Origin: Nevskia soli DSM 19509
Lineage (GTDB): Bacteria > Pseudomonadota > Gammaproteobacteria > Nevskiales > Nevskiaceae
Reading direction: 5' to 3'
NCBI RefSeq assembly: GCF_000711955.1
Contig: NZ_JONR01000008.1
Span: forward strand, 137,576 to 201,575
DNA length: 64,000 bases
In this document: in pieces, positions 52,097 to 60,506 of the stretch
Layout of the letters: each line of letters begins with the position of its first letter
Numbering within the stretch: position 1 is the stretch's first letter
Position numbers and translations under genes: made by a program
The notes under the pieces: model-generated
What the model was told of the DNA's origin: nothing
The model's input: only the letters and a program-made list of their open reading frames with translations
Databases searched by the model: none

Positions 52097-52663
52097 CTAG
52101 ACTTTCGGCAGGCGCCATCCCTGTACGATGGCCCACGTGGCTGCAAGGGTGAGAGCCAGCGTGCGCGCGAGATGCGCGGTTTGAAGCTGTCGATAGGCCT
52201 CGTCGGTGAACCCATGTTCCTGCATGTCACCCTGCGCTCCGGCGGCGAAGGGGGTGGTGAGGATCGAGACGATGCATAGTGTCGCGATCGCCCAAACCAC
52301 CCGGCGCGAGAGGCGTCCAGGCGCACTCCACAAGGCCAGTGCCCACACCAGACAGGTGAGGCCGTATGGCAGCACGACGATCGGCAAGCGGCTGGTATAG
52401 CCGCGGCTGAATGCCTGCAACGCCTCGTTGCCGAGCGCATTCATATCGACGTGAATGCGGTACACGTTGAAGAACAGCAGCCAGGCAACGCCAACCTCAA
52501 ACCACAGCAAAGCCACGCCGGCGGCCTGCAAATGGTTTGCCACGCCCTCTCTCATCAGGGTCGGGAGCGGACGCCGCCGGATGGCGACAGTTGCAACGGC
52601 AGCCAAGTAAAGCAGCAGTGAGGCGGCCAGCGTCGCTAGAAAGCCCATGAAGTAAAGCGGCAT
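52097..52663 (-). CDS. Integral membrane protein of unknown function
   Basis: From the ATG at 52663 the protein has 188 residues with five predicted membrane segments (about 2-24, 47-68, 90-112, 117-140 and 160-180). A His/Asp-containing loop (NVYRIHVDMNALGNEAL) lies between segments 2 and 3. The layout fits small heme-free membrane proteins of unknown role. It is convergent with the rhomboid gene. No family is recognised. Confidence 0.6.
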   Translation of the reverse strand: MPLYFMGFLATLAASLLLYLAAVATVAIRRRPLPTLMREGVANHLQAAGVALLWFEVGVAWLLFFNVYRIHVDMNALGNEALQAFSRGYTSRLPIVVLPYGLTCLVWALALWSAPGRLSRRVVWAIATLCIVSILTTPFAAGAQGDMQEHGFTDEAYRQLQTAHLARTLALTLAATWAIVQGWRLPKV

Positions 52664-52885
52664 GATTGAAGCCCCGAATCCGTTCGTTGGATACTGGCGA
52701 GCACAATCCGCGAAGTGCGCGCCGCAAGTGTGCAGGAAAGCTTCCGCAGCCATTCCAGGCGGCTGACTCACGATTCCTCGCGGGTAATATCGGACTTTTC
52801 AGCCCGCCCGACAAGCGTGAACCAGATGCATGCTGTGACGTCGGACACATCGGCCGCGCGCTCCCGGTCCACTCACCGCTGCGTC

Positions 52886-52904
52886 AACCGAGAGTCGCTC
52901 GGTT
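52886..52904. terminator. Hairpin with short T-run next to the IS remnant
   Basis: AACCGAG-AGTCG-CTCGGTT is followed by TT. It may be the outer end of the insertion-sequence remnant or a terminator read rightwards. Confidence 0.45.
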
Positions 52905-52918
52905 TTCCAGGCACCGGG

Positions 52919-53203
52919 TTAAGCTTTTTGCAGTTTCTCATAGGCCGCCGGACTGATATAGCCCGGAGTCGAGTGACGACGCAGCGGATTACAGAACCGC
53001 TCGACGTAGTCGAAGACATCCGTCCGGGCTTCGTCTCGCCAGCGATAGTGCTTGTGCGAGGTTCTTTCGGTCTTGAGCGACGAGAAGAAGCTCTCCATCG
53101 CCGCATTGTCCCAGACGTCTCCAGATCGGCTCATGCTGCACTGGATGCCGTTATCCGTCAGCAGCGCTGAAACTGCTCGCAGGTGTGCCGGCTGCACATG
53201 CAT
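52919..53203 (-). pseudogene. Truncated IS3-family transposase
   Basis: About 80 residues of the C-terminal part of an integrase-core transposase remain: LTDNGIQ with the second catalytic Asp, GDVWDNAAMESFFSSLKTE with the catalytic Glu, and the common NPLRRHSTPGYISPAAYE tail. The region with the first Asp and the OrfA frame is missing. The first 15 residues of the open frame look unrelated. It abuts the MFS gene at 53217, so the IS was cut when the present order formed. Confidence 0.85.
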
Positions 53204-53216
53204 GAAATGAGGACGG

Positions 53217-54479
53217 TCATGAACGGTCGGGCTTGCGCCACACGATTGCCGAAAGCGCTGCCGCGCTGAATCCCGCCCCGACGATGAACGTCAGCGCGGC
53301 GCCGTGACGATCCCACAGCAGGCCCGCCAGCGCGCTTGCGATCAGCGTGGCGATTCCGCTGAGCAGGTTGAACATGCCGAATGCCGTTCCGCGCAGATCG
53401 GGCGGCGCCGTGTCGGCAACCATCGCCGCCATCAGTCCCTGGCTCATGCCCATGTGCAGGCCCCACAGGGAAACGCCGAGCCACACCCACAGCCATTGGC
53501 TGCTGTAAGCCAGCGCCAGATCCGCGGCGATCAAGGCCGCCAGTGCCCACCCCAGGAGCTTGCCGTGGTCCAGGCGGTCGGAAAGCTTGCCGAAGGGAAA
53601 GGCGCTGGCGGAATAGACCAGGTTCATGCCGATCAGCACCAGAGGCGCCATCGCCACCGGGAGTCCGCCCTCGCGCGCGCGCAAGATCAGGAAGGCTTCG
53701 CTGAAGCGTGCCAGCGTGAACATCGCACCGATTGCCACCACCCACCAATAGGCACGCGGCAGGCGGGTCAGGTTGGCGCGCGAAATCGGATTTGCGCGCG
53801 CCTCATTCGGCCGGTTGTCCGCCTCGCTCACGCCGAAATGCAGCAACGCTACGCACAGGAACGCCGGAATCAGCGCTATCCAGAACACGGTGCGAAAGTT
53901 GTTGGGCCACAGCAGCATCAGCGCCATCGCCAGCAAGGGTCCGAGGAAGGCGCCGACTGTATCCAGTGCCTGGCGCAGGCCGAATGCGGCGCCGCGTAGG
54001 TCGGCCGGCGCAAGTTCCGCCACCAGCGCATCGCGTGGCGCCTCGCGAATGCCCTTCCCGGTACGATCGATGAGCCGCGCCGCCAGTACCACGCCGGGAC
54101 CAGTGGCCAGGGCAAACAGCGGCTTGGACAGCGCGCCGAGGCCGTAGCCCAGCACGGCCAGGGTTTTGCGCCGGCCCAGGTAGTCGCTCAACACACCGGA
54201 GAATACCTTGACGATCAGCGCGATGGCTTCCGACGCGCCCTCGATCAGGCCTACGGTCAAAGCGCTGGCATTCAGCACCGTGGTCAGGAACACCGGCAGC
54301 AGGCTGTGGATCGACTCCGAGGAGACGTCCATCAGCAAGCTGACGAATCCCAGGATCCATATGCCGCGTGGCAGTCGACGCGGCGGCTTCCGCGAAGCCG
54401 GTGGCGCAGTACCGGAAGAATCCCCCTTCTCTTCCAGGCCATTGCCTTTGCCTTCGGATACTCGCGCTTCTCGTATCAT
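53217..54479 (-). CDS. MFS transporter of unknown substrate
   Basis: The 420-residue protein has 12 membrane segments. LMDVSSESIHSLLPVFLTTV in segment 1, FSGVLSDYLGRRKTL in loop 2-3 and LIDRTGKGIREAPRDALVAE are typical of the YfcJ/AraJ-like bacterial MFS group (arsenite/sugar-phosphate efflux-like in annotation). A charged N-terminal tail of about 35 residues may include a later true start. It lies downstream of the nitroreductase gene on the same strand. Confidence 0.85.
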   Translation of the reverse strand: MIREARVSEGKGNGLEEKGDSSGTAPPASRKPPRRLPRGIWILGFVSLLMDVSSESIHSLLPVFLTTVLNASALTVGLIEGASEAIALIVKVFSGVLSDYLGRRKTLAVLGYGLGALSKPLFALATGPGVVLAARLIDRTGKGIREAPRDALVAELAPADLRGAAFGLRQALDTVGAFLGPLLAMALMLLWPNNFRTVFWIALIPAFLCVALLHFGVSEADNRPNEARANPISRANLTRLPRAYWWVVAIGAMFTLARFSEAFLILRAREGGLPVAMAPLVLIGMNLVYSASAFPFGKLSDRLDHGKLLGWALAALIAADLALAYSSQWLWVWLGVSLWGLHMGMSQGLMAAMVADTAPPDLRGTAFGMFNLLSGIATLIASALAGLLWDRHGAALTFIVGAGFSAAALSAIVWRKPDRS

Positions 54480-54599
54480 AGCGTTAGAAGGAGCGGCATC
54501 ACCGCAAACGACGGGAGCATTATCAGATAGGCGATGCCGGCCTTGACCGTTCGGATCGTGATGCTCATCAATCGCTCGTCGGTACGGAGCCGCGCGATT

Positions 54600-55706
54600 T
54601 CAAACCAGCACCGCCTGTACCGGACGTCGCAGTGAAGAAGGCTGTTTCGGGCCGCGCCCGAAACGAACGACAAGATCGGGCCTGCGTTCTCCAATACCAA
54701 GGAAGGCGGCAAACTGCGGCCGAAGTGACGACACCTCCACGGGTTGGTTGAGAAGCGCATTGCGAATGCCTAACGCAGCCGACTGGAGCGCAAAGCGCTC
54801 GTAGCAGCGCCCCACTTCTACCCATTGGGCCGGACCTGGAGTATCCGAGAAGAATATCGCAATGCCGGCCGAACTCCGTACGCATCTCGCATATTTATCG
54901 TTCTCGCTCTTCGGCGTGAAATACAAGCCGAAGAGCAGGCTGCCGAGCCATGTCGGCAAAGACGGATTGCCCGACGAAGCCGTATATAGACCGTCGCCAG
55001 TTCGAACCGCCTCGTCGCCATTGAAGCGGATCCATTTCCTCAATTCCTCGACGAAAGCGGGATCGTCCATCTGGGCAGTATTGCCTTGAACTACATACTC
55101 AAGGACCTTCTCCGTGGCCTGCCTTTCGGTCAACAGGATCACCCCAACACCGGTGCCAGTGCCAGCCTTCTCAAGCAGTTCCAGTTCTTTCCGGGCCAGG
55201 GGGTTCCCATCATATTCGCCGCGAGTGCTCTGGCGCTCCGGTATCGCTTGAAACAGCGTTGATGCGACGGGGCTTGTCGGCTCCAAAGCCACACGCAGCG
55301 TATTTCCCCCCGCCGCGTCGAAGCCAGCCTGGCCCTTCAGCCCGCTGGCCAGTGCCGCCTGAATGAGGTTTTCGGCAGCGCACCCAAGGGAGACGAAGAG
55401 GTGGTGATCATCAGGGTCTACAGCGGGACACCGGCGTGAAAAGTCCGGCAATATCGAGATGGCGTCACCATCAAGCCGAAATTTCCAGCATTGAGTGTTA
55501 TGGCTTGACGGCGCCAGGGTTGCGTATCGCACCAGTTCATGCAGAAGCGCAACTTTGTCGCCGGGCGCAACCTTGCCGTGACGCCACGTGCGATGCGCAA
55601 CATTTTCGTAACTCTCCGCGTTTGTCTCCGAAGAGCACGACGCTATGCTCGCCATCGCGCCGGCGGATGCGAGCGCGCCAAAGACAAAGTCTCTTCGAGA
55701 AGACAC
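54600..55706 (-). CDS. Acg-like nitroreductase-family protein with Tat/lipoprotein signal
   Basis: The 368-residue protein starts with SSRRDFVFGALASAGAMASI and has a lipobox-like IASC, so it is likely exported folded and lipid-anchored. The body has the nitroreductase fold of the Acg type: LVRYATLAPSSHNTQCWKF (FMN pocket), PERQSTRGEYDGNPL, GRCYERFALQSAALGIRNALLNQP. The long form is about twice the usual nitroreductase length. Acg relatives are hypoxia-linked and lack normal nitroreductase catalysis. Lower GC than neighbours hints at transfer. Confidence 0.83.
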   Translation of the reverse strand: MSSRRDFVFGALASAGAMASIASCSSETNAESYENVAHRTWRHGKVAPGDKVALLHELVRYATLAPSSHNTQCWKFRLDGDAISILPDFSRRCPAVDPDDHHLFVSLGCAAENLIQAALASGLKGQAGFDAAGGNTLRVALEPTSPVASTLFQAIPERQSTRGEYDGNPLARKELELLEKAGTGTGVGVILLTERQATEKVLEYVVQGNTAQMDDPAFVEELRKWIRFNGDEAVRTGDGLYTASSGNPSLPTWLGSLLFGLYFTPKSENDKYARCVRSSAGIAIFFSDTPGPAQWVEVGRCYERFALQSAALGIRNALLNQPVEVSSLRPQFAAFLGIGERRPDLVVRFGRGPKQPSSLRRPVQAVLV

Positions 55707-56212
55707 TCCGAATCTCCGCCAAGGTTATCTTTTGTGGCCGCAAGAGCGTATCGTCTTCACGATAGGACGTATTAACGTCGGATTCATTGATCTGAATCAA
55801 GCCTCGGGTTCTAAAGCAATCACGAACGATGTTCGGGGCTGCCAGGCGTCCGGCGGGGGTGGCGGCCGATGCGCTTATGTGCCCCGAGATTCGCGCATGG
55901 CGTGTCCAATTGATCCGTGAGCCGCAATTCGACCCTTGAAGTTCGCTCCCCCAAAAGCGGCCGGATAAAAGGTATTTCAATGGCAGCGTTCAGCAGTTGA
56001 ACGCGAGCACCGTGAGAGTTCGATCCGCTGGAACGCATGGTTCGGCCGACTTTCCACATGACCTCCAAGCGCGCGCAAGGAGGTCCTGATATGCAGGAAG
56101 GTAGGAGCCATTCGACCAAGCCTTCATGTCGATTAGCCAAGCTGCACGCCCGGACCTCTTGCTGGAGCTGATTGGCCGCATCGCACAAAACACGGCGGCC
56201 GGGCGATATAGC
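55707..56212. other. Intergenic region without a supported gene
   Basis: Several short frames exist on the minus strand (to about 122 codons), but none has a recognisable domain or ribosome binding site. The sequence is less GC-rich than around it. It may hold a decayed gene. Confidence 0.4.
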
Positions 56213-57766
56213 CTAATCCGGGCGCACCCACCGTCGGACGAAATCTCCCGCGCGGCGGCGGCGCCATAGCAGCGTGGCTAGGAGCCCGGCCAGCAGCCCG
56301 GGTGAAGCTGCGCCACCACTATTGCCGGTTCCGCTGCTGCCGCTGCCGCTGCTGCCGCTGCCGCTGGAGCCGCTACCGCTGCTGGAGCTGCTGCCGCCCG
56401 GGCCACTACCCGAACTTCCGCCAGAGCTGCTGCCACCCGAGCTGCTGCTGGAGCTGCCGCTGGAACTGCTGCTACTCGAGCTGCTGCTGGAGCTGCCGGA
56501 ACTGCTCCCCGAACTGCCGCCACTGGAGCTGCTCCCCGAACTGCCGCCACTGGAGCTGCTCCCCGAGCTGCTGGAACCGCCGCTGCTGCTGGAGCTGCTG
56601 CTCCCGGCACCCGCCGCCCCAATGTCGAACCTGAACACCGTCCCCAGGCCATAGTCCCCGCCCGCATAGGTGGTGCCGTAGAGCAATCCGTCGCTCCCCT
56701 GGATCATCTCCGCGTAGGGCCGGCTGCCATCCCCCGCGGCGGTGAACAGGTGCAGCGTCTCAACCGCGCCGCCGGCCGGGTCGAAGCGGAAGATGGCGTT
56801 CGCCGGCGGCGAGCCCACCGGAGCGTCGAGAGTGGTGCCGTAGAGCTTGCCGTCGCTGGCCAGGGTCAGGGCGGCGTAGGGGTAGTAGTACTCGCTGGCG
56901 GGGTTGAAGGAGTGGACGACGGCGAAGTTGTCGCTCTCGTCCACGGTGAAGATGGTGCCGCCGCCATAGGCGCCGCCGCCCCAGGTGACGCCGTAGAACT
57001 TGCCGTCCGCGCCCTTTACCAGGCCCCAGGCGGCGCCGGAGCTGTCCTTGGAGCCGCCGAGGCTATGCAGCACGGTGAACGCCCCGGCCTTGCTGATCTT
57101 GAACACCGAGCCGTGCTTGGCGGCGCCGTCGACCTGGGTGACGCCGTAGAGGCTGCCGTCGCTGCCCTCGATCAGCGTGCCGGAAGGATACGAGCCCTCG
57201 ATGGCTTTCGCCAGGGAATGCAGCAGGGCCACGGTGCCGTCCGCGCTCATCTTGAAAATGGTGCCGACGTCGTCGGTGCCGCCGTAGTTGGTGGTGCCGT
57301 AGAAATTGCCGTCGCTGGCCTGGAACAGGCCCGCATAGGGCCGGTGCGGACCGCTGTCGTCGAAGTTGTGCAGCACCGTGACCACGCCGGCCTTGCTGAT
57401 CCGCACGATGCATCCATCGGCGGGATTGAGGCAGCCGCTGTAGGAGGTGCCGTAGAAGTTGCCGTCGGCGCCCAGCGCCAGGCTGCTGAGCGAGCCGTTG
57501 CCTTCGGGCTGGCTGAACACGTGCAAGGTGGAGACCGAGCCGCCCGGCGTGACGCTGAAGAAGGTGCCGGGGTTGTCCTCCGAGTTGGCCTCGGTGGTGC
57601 CGTAGAGCTTGCCGTCACCGCCGGCCCTGAGGCCGCCCCAGACGGTGCCGCCGCCTTTCCCGCCAGGGAACGAGTGGATGGTGATGACGCTCTGGTCGAT
57701 AGCGGCGGTGCACAGCGCGACGGCCGCCAAGCCCAGTAGGGCGCGCTTGCTGCGGGTGAGTTTCAT
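56213..57766 (-). CDS. Exported GloVer-repeat beta-propeller-like protein with GlyGly-CTERM-like tail
   Basis: From the ATG at 57766 (GGAG ahead) the precursor has 517 residues. A signal peptide is followed by about eight repeats of DGxxYGTTxxGGxxxxGTIF-type (Gloeo-Verruco repeats, TIGR03803-like), each ending LHSF or LHLF. A low-complexity stretch of about 110 Ser and Gly residues leads to NSGGAASPGLLAGLLATLLW and then RRRR, a tail that looks like GlyGly-CTERM: glycines, a hydrophobic span and arginines. Such tails are processed by rhomboid-type sortases. It is likely a surface protein. Confidence 0.82.
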   Translation of the reverse strand: MKLTRSKRALLGLAAVALCTAAIDQSVITIHSFPGGKGGGTVWGGLRAGGDGKLYGTTEANSEDNPGTFFSVTPGGSVSTLHVFSQPEGNGSLSSLALGADGNFYGTSYSGCLNPADGCIVRISKAGVVTVLHNFDDSGPHRPYAGLFQASDGNFYGTTNYGGTDDVGTIFKMSADGTVALLHSLAKAIEGSYPSGTLIEGSDGSLYGVTQVDGAAKHGSVFKISKAGAFTVLHSLGGSKDSSGAAWGLVKGADGKFYGVTWGGGAYGGGTIFTVDESDNFAVVHSFNPASEYYYPYAALTLASDGKLYGTTLDAPVGSPPANAIFRFDPAGGAVETLHLFTAAGDGSRPYAEMIQGSDGLLYGTTYAGGDYGLGTVFRFDIGAAGAGSSSSSSSGGSSSSGSSSSGGSSGSSSSGGSSGSSSGSSSSSSSSSSSSGSSSSSSGGSSSGGSSGSGPGGSSSSSGSGSSGSGSSGSGSSGTGNSGGAASPGLLAGLLATLLWRRRRAGDFVRRWVRPD

Positions 57767-58123
57767 GGGGCTCCACTTGCGGTTGGGAAAAGGGTTCGCA
57801 AGCGAATTGGGGCAAAAAAAAGCATCACGCGTCACCACGCCGCGCTAACGCATTTCTAACGGCGCGCAAATCCATTTCCGATCAAGCGCTTGCACAGCTA
57901 CATCGGCGAGGCGGGATCCCGGCGACGGGGCGTGGTAGTGCAGGAGTCCATCGCCGCGCGGAGGCCGGAGGTGTGCGCAACGCAGGCCGGCGCCTGGCTG
58001 GCTCCGATGGAGGCATTGAGGCTGAAGGCCGATGTCCCGTCTTTCCAGCGCAGCGGTGCGTGGGGCGGCGGCTTCTACGTCGATCCCTCTACTGTGATAC
58101 CGATTGCGTGCATCCCATGGCAA
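57767..58123. other. Intergenic region without a supported gene
   Basis: No frame with domain content or ribosome binding site is seen. The last part is the downstream side of the isomerase-like gene; no clear terminator is visible. Confidence 0.4.
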
Positions 58124-58618
58124 TCAACCCAACTCGGTATTCCGAGTCGCGACAAGCGTCCGCCAGGCGATGCTCGCCATGACACCCATGACGATCAAGA
58201 CGCCGATATAGAACATGAAGAACGCGATCTGATTGGTGAGCGGTCCGCCGTAGGCGAGGCCGCGGCTTTCTGGAAACAGCGCGTCGAATAGCGAGGCGAC
58301 GGTAAACGTCCAGCCGACAACAATCATGCCCGTAGCGATGCGTCGCGCCCCGGCCAGCGCGAACGGCAATATCGGCAGCAGCAGCGCCACGAGCCAGAGG
58401 ATGAGGCCGTTGATGACTCCTTCGAGATGGGCCATTCGCCATGCCTTGATCGACCCCGGAAGCTTGACTGCAATGCGGCCCGGGATAGGCCAAAGGCTGA
58501 TTTCGCCATTCAGGAAGAAGAGGAAGCCAAAGCCGATCGCTCCGGCAACGAAGATCAGCAAGGCTCCGTGTCCGATCAGCAGGCGCTGGATTTGCTTGAG
58601 GCTGGAAGGAGGTGTCAT
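58124..58618 (-). CDS. Styrene-oxide-isomerase-like small membrane protein
   Basis: The 164-residue protein has four membrane segments. It shares with StyC-type isomerases an N-terminal GHG motif (IGHGALLIF), PGSIKAWRMAHLEGVING with a His in segment 2 (heme ligand in StyC), and SRGLAYGGPLTNQ. Those enzymes isomerise epoxides to aldehydes in the membrane. It lies nine bases after the ferritin-like gene on the same strand, so the two are in one operon. Similarity is moderate, and an isomerase role is inference. Confidence 0.6.
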   Translation of the reverse strand: MTPPSSLKQIQRLLIGHGALLIFVAGAIGFGFLFFLNGEISLWPIPGRIAVKLPGSIKAWRMAHLEGVINGLILWLVALLLPILPFALAGARRIATGMIVVGWTFTVASLFDALFPESRGLAYGGPLTNQIAFFMFYIGVLIVMGVMASIAWRTLVATRNTELG

Positions 58619-58627
58619 CGCTGGCTC

Positions 58628-59524
58628 TCAGATTGTGCGGATCGCGGGAAAGGGGACAGGCATCTCGGCATTGTTCGTGTCGACCAGCGGTGCTTTATCG
58701 GCATCCGCCTGTTCCGCGTGGCGGCGAATCCATTCGAGCGACCAGGCGTTGTCGGGCTGTCGGCGAGGATTGTGGCCCGGCAGCAGCGCGCGCAGTAGCG
58801 AAGGCGTCACATTCCACAGAAATCGGGCCAGCTGGTATGCAAGCCGCAGCCGCGAGCGCGGCTTTACCCAGAGCCCGTCTGTGAGCAGCATCTGCTTGTA
58901 GCCGAGCATCGAGAAACGGATGACGTCGATCGAGGCGTGCAGCACGCCAATTGCGCGCAGGAGGTAGCCGCCCTGGGTGGCTTGATAGACATCAAACGCA
59001 ACAGTCTTGTGTTCGGCTTCCTCAACCATGTGCCAAAGCACGAAAGAAGCGACGCGCGAATCGGCACCCGCAAACAGTTCCCGGCGCTTGCCTACAATCC
59101 ACTCCGTGAGACCGATCGTCATCGATTCGAAACCGGCAGCATAAGCAAGCCGCCGTGCCAGCGGCAGCTTTCCGAGTTGGACATAGGAGGCATCCATCGC
59201 CGCCTCGATGCGTGCCAGCTCCGGATAAGCTTTGCGCTTGAGCAAATCATTGAAACGCCGATGCGCGCGGTAATGCTGGCCTTCCTGCGCCATGAAGGCC
59301 GCCGCGTCGGCACGCAGCTTCGCATCGGCAAGCAGCGGCAGCGCTTCGCGTATCGTCCGTATCAGGAACGGTTCGAGGTAGGGCATCGTGAGGGACGCGC
59401 CATTCATCATGTGAGAGAGTTCCGGCTCTCCCGGAATCCAGTGCGGTGCGATATCGTCCGGAAACTCAAACGGAATCCTGCGGGCGACGATTGAGCTGCT
59501 TGCTGCCAAGTCGGTGTTGTCCAC
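58628..59524 (-). CDS. Ferritin-like di-iron protein (predicted metal-dependent hydrolase, PF10118-type)
   Basis: The 298-residue helical protein contains two carboxylate-His clusters of the ferritin-like type, FMAQEGQHYRAHRRFN and HMVEEAEHKTVAFDVY (about 190-205). This is the group annotated as predicted metal-dependent hydrolase. The GTG at 59524 is preferred because GGAGG lies eight bases ahead. The pairing with a StyC-like isomerase and a TetR regulator suggests oxidation of a hydrophobic compound followed by isomerisation; that pathway is inference. Confidence 0.8.
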   Translation of the reverse strand: MDNTDLAASSSIVARRIPFEFPDDIAPHWIPGEPELSHMMNGASLTMPYLEPFLIRTIREALPLLADAKLRADAAAFMAQEGQHYRAHRRFNDLLKRKAYPELARIEAAMDASYVQLGKLPLARRLAYAAGFESMTIGLTEWIVGKRRELFAGADSRVASFVLWHMVEEAEHKTVAFDVYQATQGGYLLRAIGVLHASIDVIRFSMLGYKQMLLTDGLWVKPRSRLRLAYQLARFLWNVTPSLLRALLPGHNPRRQPDNAWSLEWIRRHAEQADADKAPLVDTNNAEMPVPFPAIRTI

Positions 59525-59579
59525 GCTTCTCCTCCCTTGCTTGCGCTTGCGTAATCGCAAGCCGCCCGGCATTCCACAA

Positions 59580-60182
59580 TTACGGCGGCGGCGCCTTGAG
59601 TCCGGCGATCAGGGTGTCGATCATCATCGGCGCCAATGTCTCGTATGCCCGTCCCATGACAAATTGGCTCCCGACCTGCAGCGACACGAGCCCATGCGCG
59701 CCGCACCAGAACAGGTGGCTGGCACTGAGGGGATCGACGCGCAGGCTGAGCTGACCGGCCTTCTCCGCGGCGGCGACGACGCGCGTGCAGACGCCGAGTG
59801 CGGCACGCTTGGCTTCGACGAGTTCCGGCGAAGGATCGAGATCGTCATCTCCGATGTCAAAAAACATCAGCGCATAACGATCGGGCAGCTCAAGCGCTGC
59901 ATCCATGTATGCGCGTGCCAGCATGCGCAGCTGCTCAATCGGGCTCGATGACACGCCAATCGCATCGACCATGCGCTGTTCGATCCAGCGGAATGCGCGT
60001 GCGCGCAGGGCGGTGAGCAACTCGTGCTTGCTCGCGAAGTAGCGGTAGGGTGCGGAGTAGCTGCAATCGAGCCGGGCCGCGATGCGACGGAAGCTTACAG
60101 CCTCGATCCCGTCGCGCTCGAACAACTCGAGCGCGGCATCGAGAATCTCCTCGCGCCGCAACTCGACCTGCGGTTGTGTCAT
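59580..60182 (-). CDS. TetR-family transcriptional regulator
   Basis: The 200-residue protein has the TetR HTH (SFRRIAARLDCSYSAPYRYF, about 32-51) and a C-terminal TetR_C-type region, where LFWCGAHGLVSLQVGSQFVMG matches the WHG-type effector domain also seen in the regulator at 12136. The start is the ATG at 60182; one five codons upstream is possible. It precedes the ferritin-like and isomerase-like genes on the same strand and probably represses them. Confidence 0.87.
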   Translation of the reverse strand: MTQPQVELRREEILDAALELFERDGIEAVSFRRIAARLDCSYSAPYRYFASKHELLTALRARAFRWIEQRMVDAIGVSSSPIEQLRMLARAYMDAALELPDRYALMFFDIGDDDLDPSPELVEAKRAALGVCTRVVAAAEKAGQLSLRVDPLSASHLFWCGAHGLVSLQVGSQFVMGRAYETLAPMMIDTLIAGLKAPPP

Positions 60183-60205
60183 TGCCAGTCTTACCATGGC
60201 ATATA

Positions 60206-60234
60206 GTTGACGCTATTAACTTAACAGTGTCAAC
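60206..60234. promoter_or_regulatory. TetR operator-like palindrome
   Basis: A 29-base imperfect palindrome has outer arms GTTGAC / GTCAAC and inner matches around TTAA-C-TTAA. It begins 23 bases before the TetR start. Its AT-rich core resembles the CGTTAAATTAACG site of the related regulator at 12804. Confidence 0.55.
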
Positions 60235-60506
60235 AATTGGTCCGGCGTTCTTGCTCGGTATGCCTGGGAGTGCCCGGCAGCATGCTGGGGAAGACGGGCA
60301 AGCAATGGCGGCGCCAGGTCCCATCGTCTCGTTTTGGGCATCCGAGGGTCGATCGCCGCCCCCACCCACGAAGCAAGCAAGGGGAGCAGGAGCACCATGC
60401 GCCGTTAGCGGTTCATCTCCCGGAGAATGCCCTGGCAGACGCACCATGGGATCTCATTTCGCCGTCGGCGCATCGGCGTGCCATCCGTCATGCCGACCGC
60501 GGCCTG
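60235..60506. other. Intergenic region, nothing recognised
   Basis: It lies between the TetR promoter and the 3' end of the BlaR1-like gene. No gene or clear structure was found. Confidence 0.35.

Noticed and set aside
55820..56188. A 122-codon minus-strand frame
   Set aside because: It has no ribosome binding site, no domain and no hydrophobic pattern, and overlaps other equally weak frames.
56290..56600. Repetitive stretch as a possible CRISPR or minisatellite array
   Set aside because: It is an in-frame Ser/Gly codon repeat of the exported protein, with no spacer structure.
60206..60234. GTTGAC..GTCAAC before the TetR gene as an FNR box
   Set aside because: The half-sites are 17 bases apart, far too wide; the whole is better read as a TetR operator.
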